Assembly: GCA_045535205.1 (NCBI GenBank)
Contig: JAZSLF010000018.1
Location: forward strand, 1-24,273
Reading direction: 5' to 3'
Source: RUG14199 sp045535205
Lineage (GTDB): Bacteria; Bacillota; Clostridia; Oscillospirales; CAG-272
Length of the DNA stretch: 24,273 nucleotides
Positions 8,217 to 15,174 of this stretch are shown here, piece after piece. Every line of letters begins with the position of its first letter. The first letter of the stretch is position 1. The notes under the pieces are model-generated. The model saw only the letters and a list, made by a program, of their open reading frames with translations. It was not told the DNA's origin and searched no databases. Position numbers and translations under genes: made by a program.

Positions 8217-9761
8217 ATGAAAAACATGAAAAAAATCACATGTTTCGTACTCACCCTCGTTCTCTTTATCAGCATGGTAACATCAGTTTCAGCAGCAAAC
8301 ATCACAATCAGCGGCGGAGCTGACGGCTCTGAATACGCAGCCTACAAGCTTCTTAACGCCACAGACGGCGGCGACGGCAAATTCGCTTACACCTTCAACG
8401 ACACCTACACAGCTATTCTCCAGGCTGTTACAGGCGAGACAGAATCCGCAGATGTAGTTGACTACATTTCCGCACTTGATTCTGACGGCATCCGTGCTTT
8501 CGCAGATGCAGTTTACACAGCTATAATCGAAGCTGACCCTGCAATTGAAGCTGACTACACAACAGATGCAGCTCTCTTTGAAAATGTTGATCAGGGCTAC
8601 TACCTCATCGCTGAAACAAAGGCAGGCACAGCTGCTGACACTATCTCTCTCGTAATGCTCGACACAAAGGGCGAGGAAACGATCGAAGTTGCAACTAAGG
8701 AAAACTCTCCCTCTATGGACAAGCAGGTTGAAGAAAAGAACGATACAACAGGTGCTTCCTCCTGGGGCGAATACGCTGACTATGACGTAAACGACGTAAT
8801 CAACTACAAGATAGTTGGTACACTTTCCGAAAAGTACGCTGAATACCAGAGCTACTACTACAGCATCATCGACTCTATGGACAAGGGTCTTACATACAAT
8901 GAAGATGCTAAGATATACGTTGTAAACGGTGAAGAAAAGATCGACGTTACCGAAAGCTTTGTTATTGAAGCTACAACAAATGCTGAAACAAACCTCAAGA
9001 ACGGCTTCTCCGCAACATCCAACCTCAAGGAAATCGCAGGCGTTACTATCAACGCTGACACAGAAATCCTCGTTGAATACACAGCTACTCTCAACGAATA
9101 TGCTCTCAAGGGCGAACCCGGCAACAAGAACGTAGCTTACATTAAATTTGAAGCTAACCCCTACAACGAGCCCGATAATGACGATAACCCCCAGACACCT
9201 AACGAACCCGAAGAACCCGGCGAAACACCCAAGGACATCACCATCGTTTACACATTCAACACAGTTGTAAACAAGGTTAACAAGGACGGCGCGGCTCTCG
9301 AAGGTGCAGGCTTTACTCTCTACAAATGGAGTGCAGAAGCTTCCGACTACCTTGCAGTAGGCGAAGAGCTCAAGGGAGATGCTCTCACAACATTCGTATT
9401 TGAAGGTGTTGACAGCGGTAAGTACAAAATCGTGGAAACAACAGTTCCCGCAGGCTACAACAAGTGCGACGACGTTGAATTTGAAGTAGCTCCTGAATAC
9501 TCCGATGATGAAGATGCTCTTCTCGAAAACCTCCTCGTTAAGAACGCAGAAGGCGAAGTTATTTCCGAAGGCGAAACAGCTACGTTCACAGCAACAGTTG
9601 TAACAGGTGAAGTTTCCACAGACATCGTGAACCTCTCCGGTTCTGAGCTTCCCGGCACAGGCGGTATCGGTACAACTATTTTCTACATCGTCGGTTCCGT
9701 TCTCGTTCTTGCAGCTGTAGTTCTCCTCGTTACAAAGAAGAGAATGAACGCTTCCAAGTAA
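8217..9761 (+). CDS. Shaft-type pilin, LPGTG-anchored, isopeptide-forming
   Basis: This 514-residue protein has a signal peptide (about 1-27, cleavage after VSA-A), an N-terminal pilin domain with the usual GYYLIAET strand, a middle domain (about 165-330), a Pro/Glu/Asn linker (about 318-340), a CnaB domain (about 345-470) with E-box VETTVPAGY (E407), then LPGTG (478-482), a hydrophobic span and a KKR tail. Lysines placed for linkage or isopeptide bonds include K161 (EVATKEN) and K169 (SMDKQVEE). From codon 26 on there is no in-frame TTA, CTA or TCA codon, unlike its neighbours, which fits very high expression. Two hairpins lie downstream, before the class C sortase gene. It is most likely the major backbone subunit. 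Confidence 0.88.
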   Translation: MKNMKKITCFVLTLVLFISMVTSVSAANITISGGADGSEYAAYKLLNATDGGDGKFAYTFNDTYTAILQAVTGETESADVVDYISALDSDGIRAFADAVYTAIIEADPAIEADYTTDAALFENVDQGYYLIAETKAGTAADTISLVMLDTKGEETIEVATKENSPSMDKQVEEKNDTTGASSWGEYADYDVNDVINYKIVGTLSEKYAEYQSYYYSIIDSMDKGLTYNEDAKIYVVNGEEKIDVTESFVIEATTNAETNLKNGFSATSNLKEIAGVTINADTEILVEYTATLNEYALKGEPGNKNVAYIKFEANPYNEPDNDDNPQTPNEPEEPGETPKDITIVYTFNTVVNKVNKDGAALEGAGFTLYKWSAEASDYLAVGEELKGDALTTFVFEGVDSGKYKIVETTVPAGYNKCDDVEFEVAPEYSDDEDALLENLLVKNAEGEVISEGETATFTATVVTGEVSTDIVNLSGSELPGTGGIGTTIFYIVGSVLVLAAVVLLVTKKRMNASK

Positions 9762-9804
9762 TTTAATCAAACTTAACTCATTTTGGTGTATTTTTCTCAA
9801 ATCA

Positions 9805-9828
9805 GGCACCCTTACCGTTAAGGGTGCC
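9805..9828 (+). other. Stem-loop after the shaft pilin gene
   Basis: A perfect 10-bp stem (9805-9814 with 9819-9828, loop CCGT) lies 43 nt past the pilin stop. No T run follows, so it is more likely a 3' stabilising or leaky structure for the pilin message than a full terminator. Confidence 0.55.
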
Positions 9829-9852
9829 GCAGAGAAAAAATGAAAAAACGTT

Positions 9853-9889
9853 TTTCTGCTCTTCGGGGCTTGTCCCCGAAGAGCAGAAA
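9853..9889 (+). promoter_or_regulatory. 16-bp hairpin abutting the sortase ribosome site
   Basis: Positions 9853-9868 pair perfectly with 9874-9889 around the loop CTTGT. The right arm ends inside the AAAGGAG site (9887-9893) of the class C sortase gene. No T tract follows. The fold would reduce ribosome access and protect the pilin message from 3' decay, setting a high pilin-to-sortase ratio. Confidence 0.6.
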
Positions 9890-9899
9890 GGAGAGTCCT

Positions 9900-10745
9900 A
9901 TGAAAAAGCATACAACTACTATAATACTGATATTAGTGCTCATCGTAGGACTGTCCTTTCTGCTCTACCCCGTAATCAGCGATTACTGGAATTCTTTCAG
10001 ACATTCAAAGGCTATTGCATCTTACGTTGAAAAGGTATCCTCTCTCAAAGAGGAGGACTATGCAAAGATAATAAACGATGCGAAGAAGTTCAACGAAAGC
10101 AGCCGCAGCAGAAGAAATCTTTATTCCTTAAACGAAGAAGAAACAGCTTTATATAACAGCCTTCTCAATGTTGACGGTACGGGTATAATGGGTTACGTTG
10201 AAATACCCTCTCTGTCTGTTTCCCTGCCCATATATCACGGTATTGACGACACGGTTCTTCAGGTCGGTGTCGGTCACATGGAATGGACGTCTCTGCCTGT
10301 CGGAGGCGAGGGAACTCATACTGTTCTTTCGGGTCACCGAGGCCTTCCCAGCGCCAAGCTTTTCAGCGACCTTGACAAAATGGCAGAGGGCGATGTTTTT
10401 ATTCTGAAAATACTGAATGAAACTCTGACCTATCAGGTGGATCAGATACTTATTGTAAAGCCCAATCAGTCTGAGCCCTTGAAGCCCGAAGGCGATAAGG
10501 ATCTTTGTACGCTTCTTACCTGTACCCCCTACGGAATAAACTCCCACAGACTTCTTGTGAGAGGTCACAGAATTGAAAATGCAAAGGAAGACGAGCCGAT
10601 ACATATAACCAACGAGGCAACTCAGATAGAGCCCATGATCATAGCTCCCATGATTGCCATGCCCATACTGCTTGTATTACTCATTATTCTGATCATACCC
10701 AAAAAACGAAAAAACGGAGGTGATTATTTTGAAAATGAAGAATAA
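9900..10745 (+). CDS. Class C (pilin-polymerising) sortase
   Basis: This 281-residue membrane transpeptidase joins pilin subunits by cutting the LPxTG Thr-Gly bond and transferring the subunit to a pilin lysine. It has an N-terminal transmembrane helix (about 7-27) and a sortase core starting near GIMGYVEIPSLSVSLPIYHG. The triad is H146 (LSGHRG), C208 (TLLTCTPYG) and R217 (NSHRLLVRGHR). A C-terminal transmembrane helix (about 243-265) is typical of class C. I chose ATG 9900, 6 nt after AAAGGAG. An upstream in-frame ATG at 9840 would translate through the hairpin and has no ribosome site. The usual DPF/DPW lid motif is not visible; the region reads NLYSLNEEE. The end overlaps the next gene by 17 bp. 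Confidence 0.92.
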   Translation: MKKHTTTIILILVLIVGLSFLLYPVISDYWNSFRHSKAIASYVEKVSSLKEEDYAKIINDAKKFNESSRSRRNLYSLNEEETALYNSLLNVDGTGIMGYVEIPSLSVSLPIYHGIDDTVLQVGVGHMEWTSLPVGGEGTHTVLSGHRGLPSAKLFSDLDKMAEGDVFILKILNETLTYQVDQILIVKPNQSEPLKPEGDKDLCTLLTCTPYGINSHRLLVRGHRIENAKEDEPIHITNEATQIEPMIIAPMIAMPILLVLLIILIIPKKRKNGGDYFENEE

Positions 10746-11691
10746 AATAATTTCTGCAATTCTTATTGCACTTATGCTTGTTACCGCCGTTCCCATGGGC
10801 GTATTTGCCGCATCCATTGATACAAATGAGCCGCTGTCACTCACAGTAGAATGCAAAAAAAACGCTATACCGCTTTCGGATGCCAAATTCAGCATTTACC
10901 TTGTTGCAGACAGCGACGTACACGGTACTCTCACCGTGAGAGAGGAATTTGAGCAGTTTAACGTGGAAATCAACGGAGCCGACGAGGAGCATCTGAGGGA
11001 AGCTGCCTCCACTCTTGAAGGCTGCGTTTTAAAGGACAGCCTTACTCCATTTGACAGCGGAAAGACAGACAGCGAAGGCTCCATCACCTTCCCCACAAGT
11101 GACAAACCTCTTGAAAAGGGACTTTATCTTGTCCTTGCAGAAAAGGCTGCACAAGACGGCAAAAGCTATGAATTTACCCCTTTCTTCATTCTTCTGCCTA
11201 CGGCAGACAAAGAAAATGATCTTTGGATATACGACGTTTCCGTTTCTCCCAAGTACACCGAAAAGGATACTCCCGACGGCGAAACAGTTACCCGTAAGGC
11301 TCTTAAAATATGGAATGATGAAGGAAAGGAAACCGAGCGTCCCGAAAGCATAACCGTGGATCTTCTGAAAAACGGAAAGGTTTATAAAACGGAAACGCTT
11401 AGTGCGGCAAACGGCTGGTCTTGCATATGGGAGGGGCTTGATGCTTCGGCATTCTGGACTGTGACCGAAAGGACTCCCGAAGGCTACACGGTCACGGTAA
11501 AACGTGAGGGAATTACATTTGCAATAACCAACACCTGCACAGATGAACAGAACACTCCCACGCCGCCTTCAAGAGAGCCCTCTCTCCCCCAGACAGGTCT
11601 TCTTTGGTGGCCCGTATATACTCTGACGTCAATGGGTCTTCTGTTTATGGTTATCGGACTTATAAGACGCAGGAGCTCCTATGATAAATAA
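10729..11691 (+). CDS. Second LPQTG-anchored pilin (minor or basal subunit)
   Basis: This is a 320-residue secreted protein with a signal peptide (about 1-28, ending VFAAS). An N-terminal pilin domain (about 30-170) ends in WIYDVSVSPK, a textbook pilin motif with lysine K175. A CnaB domain (about 185-275) carries the E-box TERTPEGY (E247). LPQTG at 286-290, a hydrophobic stretch and an RRR tail follow. I chose TTG 10729 because GGAGGTGAT (10716-10724) is spaced for it; an in-frame GTG at 10720 lies inside that site and ATG 10735 is rather far. It overlaps the sortase on each side (17 and 11 bp), implying coupled translation. Position suggests a basal or ancillary pilin, although the intact motif would allow polymerisation. 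Confidence 0.85.
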   Translation: MKMKNKIISAILIALMLVTAVPMGVFAASIDTNEPLSLTVECKKNAIPLSDAKFSIYLVADSDVHGTLTVREEFEQFNVEINGADEEHLREAASTLEGCVLKDSLTPFDSGKTDSEGSITFPTSDKPLEKGLYLVLAEKAAQDGKSYEFTPFFILLPTADKENDLWIYDVSVSPKYTEKDTPDGETVTRKALKIWNDEGKETERPESITVDLLKNGKVYKTETLSAANGWSCIWEGLDASAFWTVTERTPEGYTVTVKREGITFAITNTCTDEQNTPTPPSREPSLPQTGLLWWPVYTLTSMGLLFMVIGLIRRRSSYDK

Positions 11692-12355
11692 CGGCACAAA
11701 ACGGACAAAAAACAGCAAAGGCTCCTTTTTCATAATATTCGGTGCTGTTCTTATTGCGGCGGCTGTGGCTTTGGTGATATACAATATCGCCGCCGAAAAG
11801 AGTGCAGAGCATCAGACCATTCATGTGATAAACGTACTGAAAGAGGATATTTCTCTTTCGGAAAGCACTCCTTCAGGCGATACGGCATACGACACCGTAC
11901 ACGGTGAGGAGCCTTCCTCGGAAACGGAAATTCCAAACTACATACTTGATCCTGAAATGGAAATGCCCACCGTTCAAATTGACGGTAACGATTATATAGG
12001 GATTTTGGAGATCCCCTCTCTTGAGCTCACACTACCCGTATTGAATGACTGGAGCTACAGAAAGCTGAATATTTCTCCCTGCAGATATTCAGGCTCTGCA
12101 TACACCGAAAACTTCGTTATTGCGGCACACAATTACGTTTGTCATTTTGCAAACATTCCCTATCTCAGCGAAGGTGACGAGATACGCTTCACCGATGCTG
12201 CGGGAAACACGTTTATCTACAGCGTGTGCCTTGTGGAAACCGTTGGGGCAAATGCCGTTGAGGACATGACGGAAAGCGGCTTTGACCTCACTCTTTTCAC
12301 CTGTAACTATACAGGCGGAGCACGTATAGCTGTCAGATGCGACAAAACGGAATAA
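11681..12355 (+). CDS. Second sortase (class uncertain, B/D-like)
   Basis: This 224-residue protein has one N-terminal transmembrane helix (about 15-35), an extracytoplasmic linker rich in Ser/Glu, and a compact sortase core starting GILEIPSLELTLPV. Catalytic residues are H150 (VIAAHNYVCHF), C208 (LTLFTCNYTGG) and R215 (ARIAV). It lacks the C-terminal membrane helix of class C enzymes, so it may anchor the finished pilus to the wall or add one subunit. Its preferred motif could be LPQTG or LPDTG, since three different sorting signals occur in this operon. It starts at ATG 11681, 5 nt after AGGAG, overlapping the preceding pilin gene by 11 bp. Confidence 0.88.
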   Translation: MINNGTKRTKNSKGSFFIIFGAVLIAAAVALVIYNIAAEKSAEHQTIHVINVLKEDISLSESTPSGDTAYDTVHGEEPSSETEIPNYILDPEMEMPTVQIDGNDYIGILEIPSLELTLPVLNDWSYRKLNISPCRYSGSAYTENFVIAAHNYVCHFANIPYLSEGDEIRFTDAAGNTFIYSVCLVETVGANAVEDMTESGFDLTLFTCNYTGGARIAVRCDKTE

Positions 12356-12389
12356 AAAACTCACAAAAACATATTACACGGACATACCT

Positions 12390-13793
12390 ATGGCAAAAAA
12401 GAAAAGCGGTAACATGAAGGTTACCACAAGATCCTTTCTGACGGCAATAGCAGTCGTATTTATACTGATGGTCCTCACCTATGCTCTCACCTTCGTGATT
12501 CCCGGCGGTGAGTACGCAAGGCTGACCGATGCAAACGGAAATACCGTCATTGACCCCGACAGCTTCTCCTATTCAGACGGAGAGCTCCCTTTTTGGAAAT
12601 GGTGTCTTTCACCCTTTCTCGTTCTCGGAGCAGAGGGTGGCGGTCTTATTGCCGCAATTCTCGTATTTCTCCTCGTTATAGGCGGAGTTTTCACTTCCCT
12701 TGACAAGTGCGGTCTTATGAAGTATATGCTCGACCGCATCGTTTTCAAATTCGGCAAGGCTAAATACAAGCTCCTTGCAACAGTCTCCTTCTTCTTCATG
12801 GCTATGGGAGCCTTTATAGGCTCTTTTGAAGAATGTATTCCCCTTGTTCCCATCGTTGTAGCTCTCTCTGTGAGTCTCGGCTGGGATGCCCTGACGGGTA
12901 TGGGTATGAGCCTTCTTGCAGTCGGCTGCGGCTTCGCTTCGGGTGTGTGCAACCCCTTTACCGTCGGAGTGGCACAGGGTCTTGCGGGACTTCCCATGTT
13001 TTCGGGAATATGGTACAGGCTTGTATGCTTCGTTCTTATTTACGCTCTGCTGCTCTGGTTTCTGACCTCTCATGCCAAAAAGGTAGAAACGGCAGGTAAC
13101 ACGGAAAAAGAAAGCATCGAATTTATTAAAGAACCCAAAATGGATAAAGCACTTACCTGCTTTATAACCGTTCTCGGAATAGGCATTCTGACAGTCATTT
13201 CATCGGGCTTTATCACCGCACTTCAGGATTATACAATGATAATCGTGGCTGTTATGTTCCTCGTTGCAGGTGTACTTTCCGTTCTTATATCAGGAGTCGG
13301 TGCAAAATTCCTGTTTAAGAGTTTCGGTGTGGGTATGATAGATATATGTCCTGCTGTTTTCCTTATTTTAATGGCAAGTTCGGTAAAATATACTCTTACC
13401 GAATCCAAGGTGCTTGACACCATTCTTCACTATGCCGTAGAGACCGCAGGCGGCCTTCCCTCCTGGCTTGTAATCCTCTTTATCTACCTTATCGTATTGG
13501 TTCTCAACTTCTTTATAAGCTCAGGCTCAGCGAAAGCGTTTCTGCTTATTCCCCTTATCGTTCCCATGGCTCAGGTCTTCGGTATCGAACCTCAGCTGTG
13601 CGTTCTGGCATTTGCCTTCGGAGACGGCTTTTCAAACGTCATTTACCCCACAAATGCGGCACTTCTGATTTCCCTCGGCCTTGCAGACGTAAGCTACACA
13701 AAATGGGCAAAATTCACTCTTAAATTCCAAGTGGCAAACCTTGTTCTTACAAGCCTTCTGCTTCTTTTGGGACTTGCCATCGGATACCGTTGA
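12390..13793 (+). CDS. YfcC-family membrane carrier
   Basis: This 467-residue protein has about 11-12 hydrophobic segments. The opening (TYALTFVIPGGEYAR), a glycine-rich AEGGGLIAAILVFLLVIGG stretch, the GAFIGSFEECIPLVPI segment and the late FAFGDGFSNVIYPTNAALL segment match the YfcC group of anaerobic C4-dicarboxylate/arginine-ornithine-type carriers. Substrate is unknown; amino acids or peptides are plausible. It begins 34 nt after the second sortase and shares the operon's terminator, so it is probably co-transcribed. No good ribosome site is visible before ATG 12390 (only CGGACAT), which suggests weak translation. A link with pilus function is not evident. Confidence 0.85.
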   Translation: MAKKKSGNMKVTTRSFLTAIAVVFILMVLTYALTFVIPGGEYARLTDANGNTVIDPDSFSYSDGELPFWKWCLSPFLVLGAEGGGLIAAILVFLLVIGGVFTSLDKCGLMKYMLDRIVFKFGKAKYKLLATVSFFFMAMGAFIGSFEECIPLVPIVVALSVSLGWDALTGMGMSLLAVGCGFASGVCNPFTVGVAQGLAGLPMFSGIWYRLVCFVLIYALLLWFLTSHAKKVETAGNTEKESIEFIKEPKMDKALTCFITVLGIGILTVISSGFITALQDYTMIIVAVMFLVAGVLSVLISGVGAKFLFKSFGVGMIDICPAVFLILMASSVKYTLTESKVLDTILHYAVETAGGLPSWLVILFIYLIVLVLNFFISSGSAKAFLLIPLIVPMAQVFGIEPQLCVLAFAFGDGFSNVIYPTNAALLISLGLADVSYTKWAKFTLKFQVANLVLTSLLLLLGLAIGYR

Positions 13794-13807
13794 TATTAAT
13801 TATGTTG

Positions 13808-13832
13808 AAAAACTCCCGTCGGGAGTTTTTTC
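13808..13832 (+). terminator. Intrinsic terminator ending the pilus operon
   Basis: The A-rich left arm ending ACTCCC (13808-13817) pairs with GGGAGTTTTT (13821-13830) around the loop GTC, followed by further T. This is the first clear terminator after 1850. Confidence 0.85.
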
Positions 13833-13866
13833 TTTGCCTTTCTGATTTGTCAACACGGTCACGCCA

Positions 13867-13895
13867 TTGACAACCGCTCAAAAATATTATATAAT
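13867..13895 (+). promoter_or_regulatory. Consensus sigma-A promoter
   Basis: A perfect TTGACA (13867-13872) and a perfect TATAAT (13890-13895) are separated by 17 nt. The transcript should begin at about 13902, exactly at the left arm of the structured leader. Confidence 0.85.
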
Positions 13896-13900
13896 ACTTT

Positions 13901-14068
13901 TACCACACAAAGTTAATAACGTCTTTTATCAGGGACTGTTTTTTATTTCGATAAAAATGCAGGCTCTTCTTTTGCATTCCTTGATGGAAGACAAAAAACT
14001 TTGTGTGGTAGCAAGTTTGAGCCGTGCGTTTTTAGTGTGTGCGGCATCAAGCCGTGCACACTTTTTTA
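13901..14068 (+). ncRNA. Structured leader RNA / attenuator, class unknown
   Basis: The RNA starts at the base of a perfect 14-bp helix (13901-13914 with 13997-14010). After an internal loop (6 nt against 4 nt) comes a 15-bp helix with three G-U pairs (13921-13935 with 13978-13992). The apical 42 nt contain a 7-bp hairpin with a UUCG loop (13940-13946/13951-13957) and possibly a 4-bp one. Downstream lie an intrinsic terminator (14034-14067) and, just before it, GCCGTGC (14021-14027), which can pair with 14039-14045 and so compete with the terminator. The AAGGAGA site follows at 14074. It may be a riboswitch-like attenuator of the DUF4234 gene or a free-standing small RNA. I find no signature of T-box, TPP, SAM, lysine or purine classes. 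Confidence 0.6.
14034..14068 (+). terminator. Intrinsic terminator inside the leader
   Basis: A 12-bp stem with two G-U pairs (14034-14045 with 14051-14062, loop ATCAA) is followed by six T. It lies 6 nt before the ribosome site of the DUF4234 gene, so read-through is required for expression. Confidence 0.8.
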
Positions 14069-14086
14069 TTTTTAAGGAGAATTCTC

Positions 14087-15064
14087 ATGAACGAACAACC
14101 AACCGCAAATCAACTTCAAGAAACGAAAAAGAAAATGATGTTCCCCATTGGTGCAGTCCTGTTTCTTTTATCTCACTTTTCGAGCATAGTCTCCATCATC
14201 AGCTCCTTTGGTTCATCTATGAAGGTCAGTTTTGGAAGTATTATATCAATTTTATCTATCATTGCTTTTTCAGTTATCCTCTTAATGAAAAAGAGAAGCA
14301 TCGTCGCAGCCGTTCCGCTTGTTATCCTTGCAGCAATTAGTCTGTTAAACCTTTCAGGGCCCATATCCATAATATTATCAAATATTTCGACAATGCTTAT
14401 TTGCTCAACGCTGGCTTTACTTGTACTTTCATGTGACAATAACCCCTTAAAAGCTCTTAAATCCAAAGAGAAATTATTAAGCATTATCCTGTACGCCGCT
14501 CTTGCTTTAAGTGTTTTGTGTTCAATATTGTATTGGGCGAAGAGCGGACTCAATTACTATTTTATTCCCTACAATTTTGGTTCCATCAATGTACAATGGC
14601 CTGTCGCCAACGACGCAATATTCTGCACGGCTATTATTCTTATAAAAAAATGGATCGCGGATCCTTATAAGAAAGAAAAAGTAAAAAAAGTCAGCAGATC
14701 ATCAGACGGTGCTGACACAGCTGACTCTTCTGAACACTATATATCACTCACTAAACACATCTTGCTTCTCATTTTCACTTTCGGAGTTTGGCAATATATT
14801 TGGGTATACAAAACAACAGGCTACACAAACCTTGCAGCAGATGAAGACGAAAGAACACCTGTAAGAGAGCTGCTTCTTTGTCTTTTTGTTCCTGTTTATA
14901 TTATCATTTGGACGTATAAAACAGCCCTCCGAGTTGACAAAATAGCAAAAGCAAATGACGTTCAATCGGATCTTGGAACGCTGTGTCTTATCCTCAGCAT
15001 TATTTTCGGAATAATACCTCCCATTCTCATGCAGGATAAGATAAACAGTATAGCTTCTAAGTAA
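14087..15064 (+). CDS. DUF4234-domain multi-pass membrane protein
   Basis: This is a 325-residue protein. A polar N-terminus (1-20) is followed by several hydrophobic segments (about 22-200), a short charged loop with Ser/Asp (about 200-220), and a C-terminal DUF4234 domain (about 222-322) recognisable by LLLIFTFGVWQYIWVYKTT, the four-residue VYKT/TYKT repeats and IIWTYKTALRVDKIAK. DUF4234 has no assigned function. I chose ATG 14087, 6 nt after AAGGAGA; an in-frame ATG at 14039 would lie inside the terminator hairpin. Expression is probably controlled by the structured leader upstream. It is convergent with the transporter operon, sharing a bidirectional terminator. Confidence 0.8.
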   Translation: MNEQPTANQLQETKKKMMFPIGAVLFLLSHFSSIVSIISSFGSSMKVSFGSIISILSIIAFSVILLMKKRSIVAAVPLVILAAISLLNLSGPISIILSNISTMLICSTLALLVLSCDNNPLKALKSKEKLLSIILYAALALSVLCSILYWAKSGLNYYFIPYNFGSINVQWPVANDAIFCTAIILIKKWIADPYKKEKVKKVSRSSDGADTADSSEHYISLTKHILLLIFTFGVWQYIWVYKTTGYTNLAADEDERTPVRELLLCLFVPVYIIIWTYKTALRVDKIAKANDVQSDLGTLCLILSIIFGIIPPILMQDKINSIASK

Positions 15065-15125
15065 CACATATAAATCTAATTAAAGAAAAACCCTGTCATC
15101 TTGCAACAACTTGAGTCCGACACAT

Positions 15126-15168
15126 AAAAAATCACACACAAATCTTTCGGTTTGTGTGTGATTTTTTT
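15126..15168. terminator. Bidirectional terminator between convergent genes
   Basis: A 17-bp stem (15126-15142 with 15151-15167, loop TCTTTCGG) has A and T runs at its two ends. It can end both the DUF4234 transcript on the plus strand and the transporter operon on the minus strand. Confidence 0.88.
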
Positions 15169-15174
15169 AATTTA

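Noticed and set aside
9840..9899. N-terminal extension of the class C sortase from ATG 9840
   Set aside because: It reads through a perfect hairpin, lacks a ribosome site, and adds a basic stretch before an already complete membrane anchor. ATG 9900 has AAAGGAG at 6 nt.
8289..9911. 540-codon open frame antisense to the shaft pilin
   Set aside because: It is in codon register with the pilin gene and exists because that gene avoids TTA, CTA and TCA. The product is Cys/Val-rich with no domain and no ribosome site.
12569..13073. Two antisense frames of 142 and 154 codons over the YfcC-like gene
   Set aside because: They are shadows of a clear membrane-protein gene, with no ribosome site or recognisable domain.
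13901..14068. 6S RNA
   Set aside because: Length fits and a long interrupted hairpin is present, but the internal loop is small and off-centre and the terminator is separate. I cannot support the assignment without a covariance search.
13867..14340. 157-codon plus-strand frame over the leader
   Set aside because: It would begin inside the promoter and run through the helices and terminator into the DUF4234 gene in another frame.
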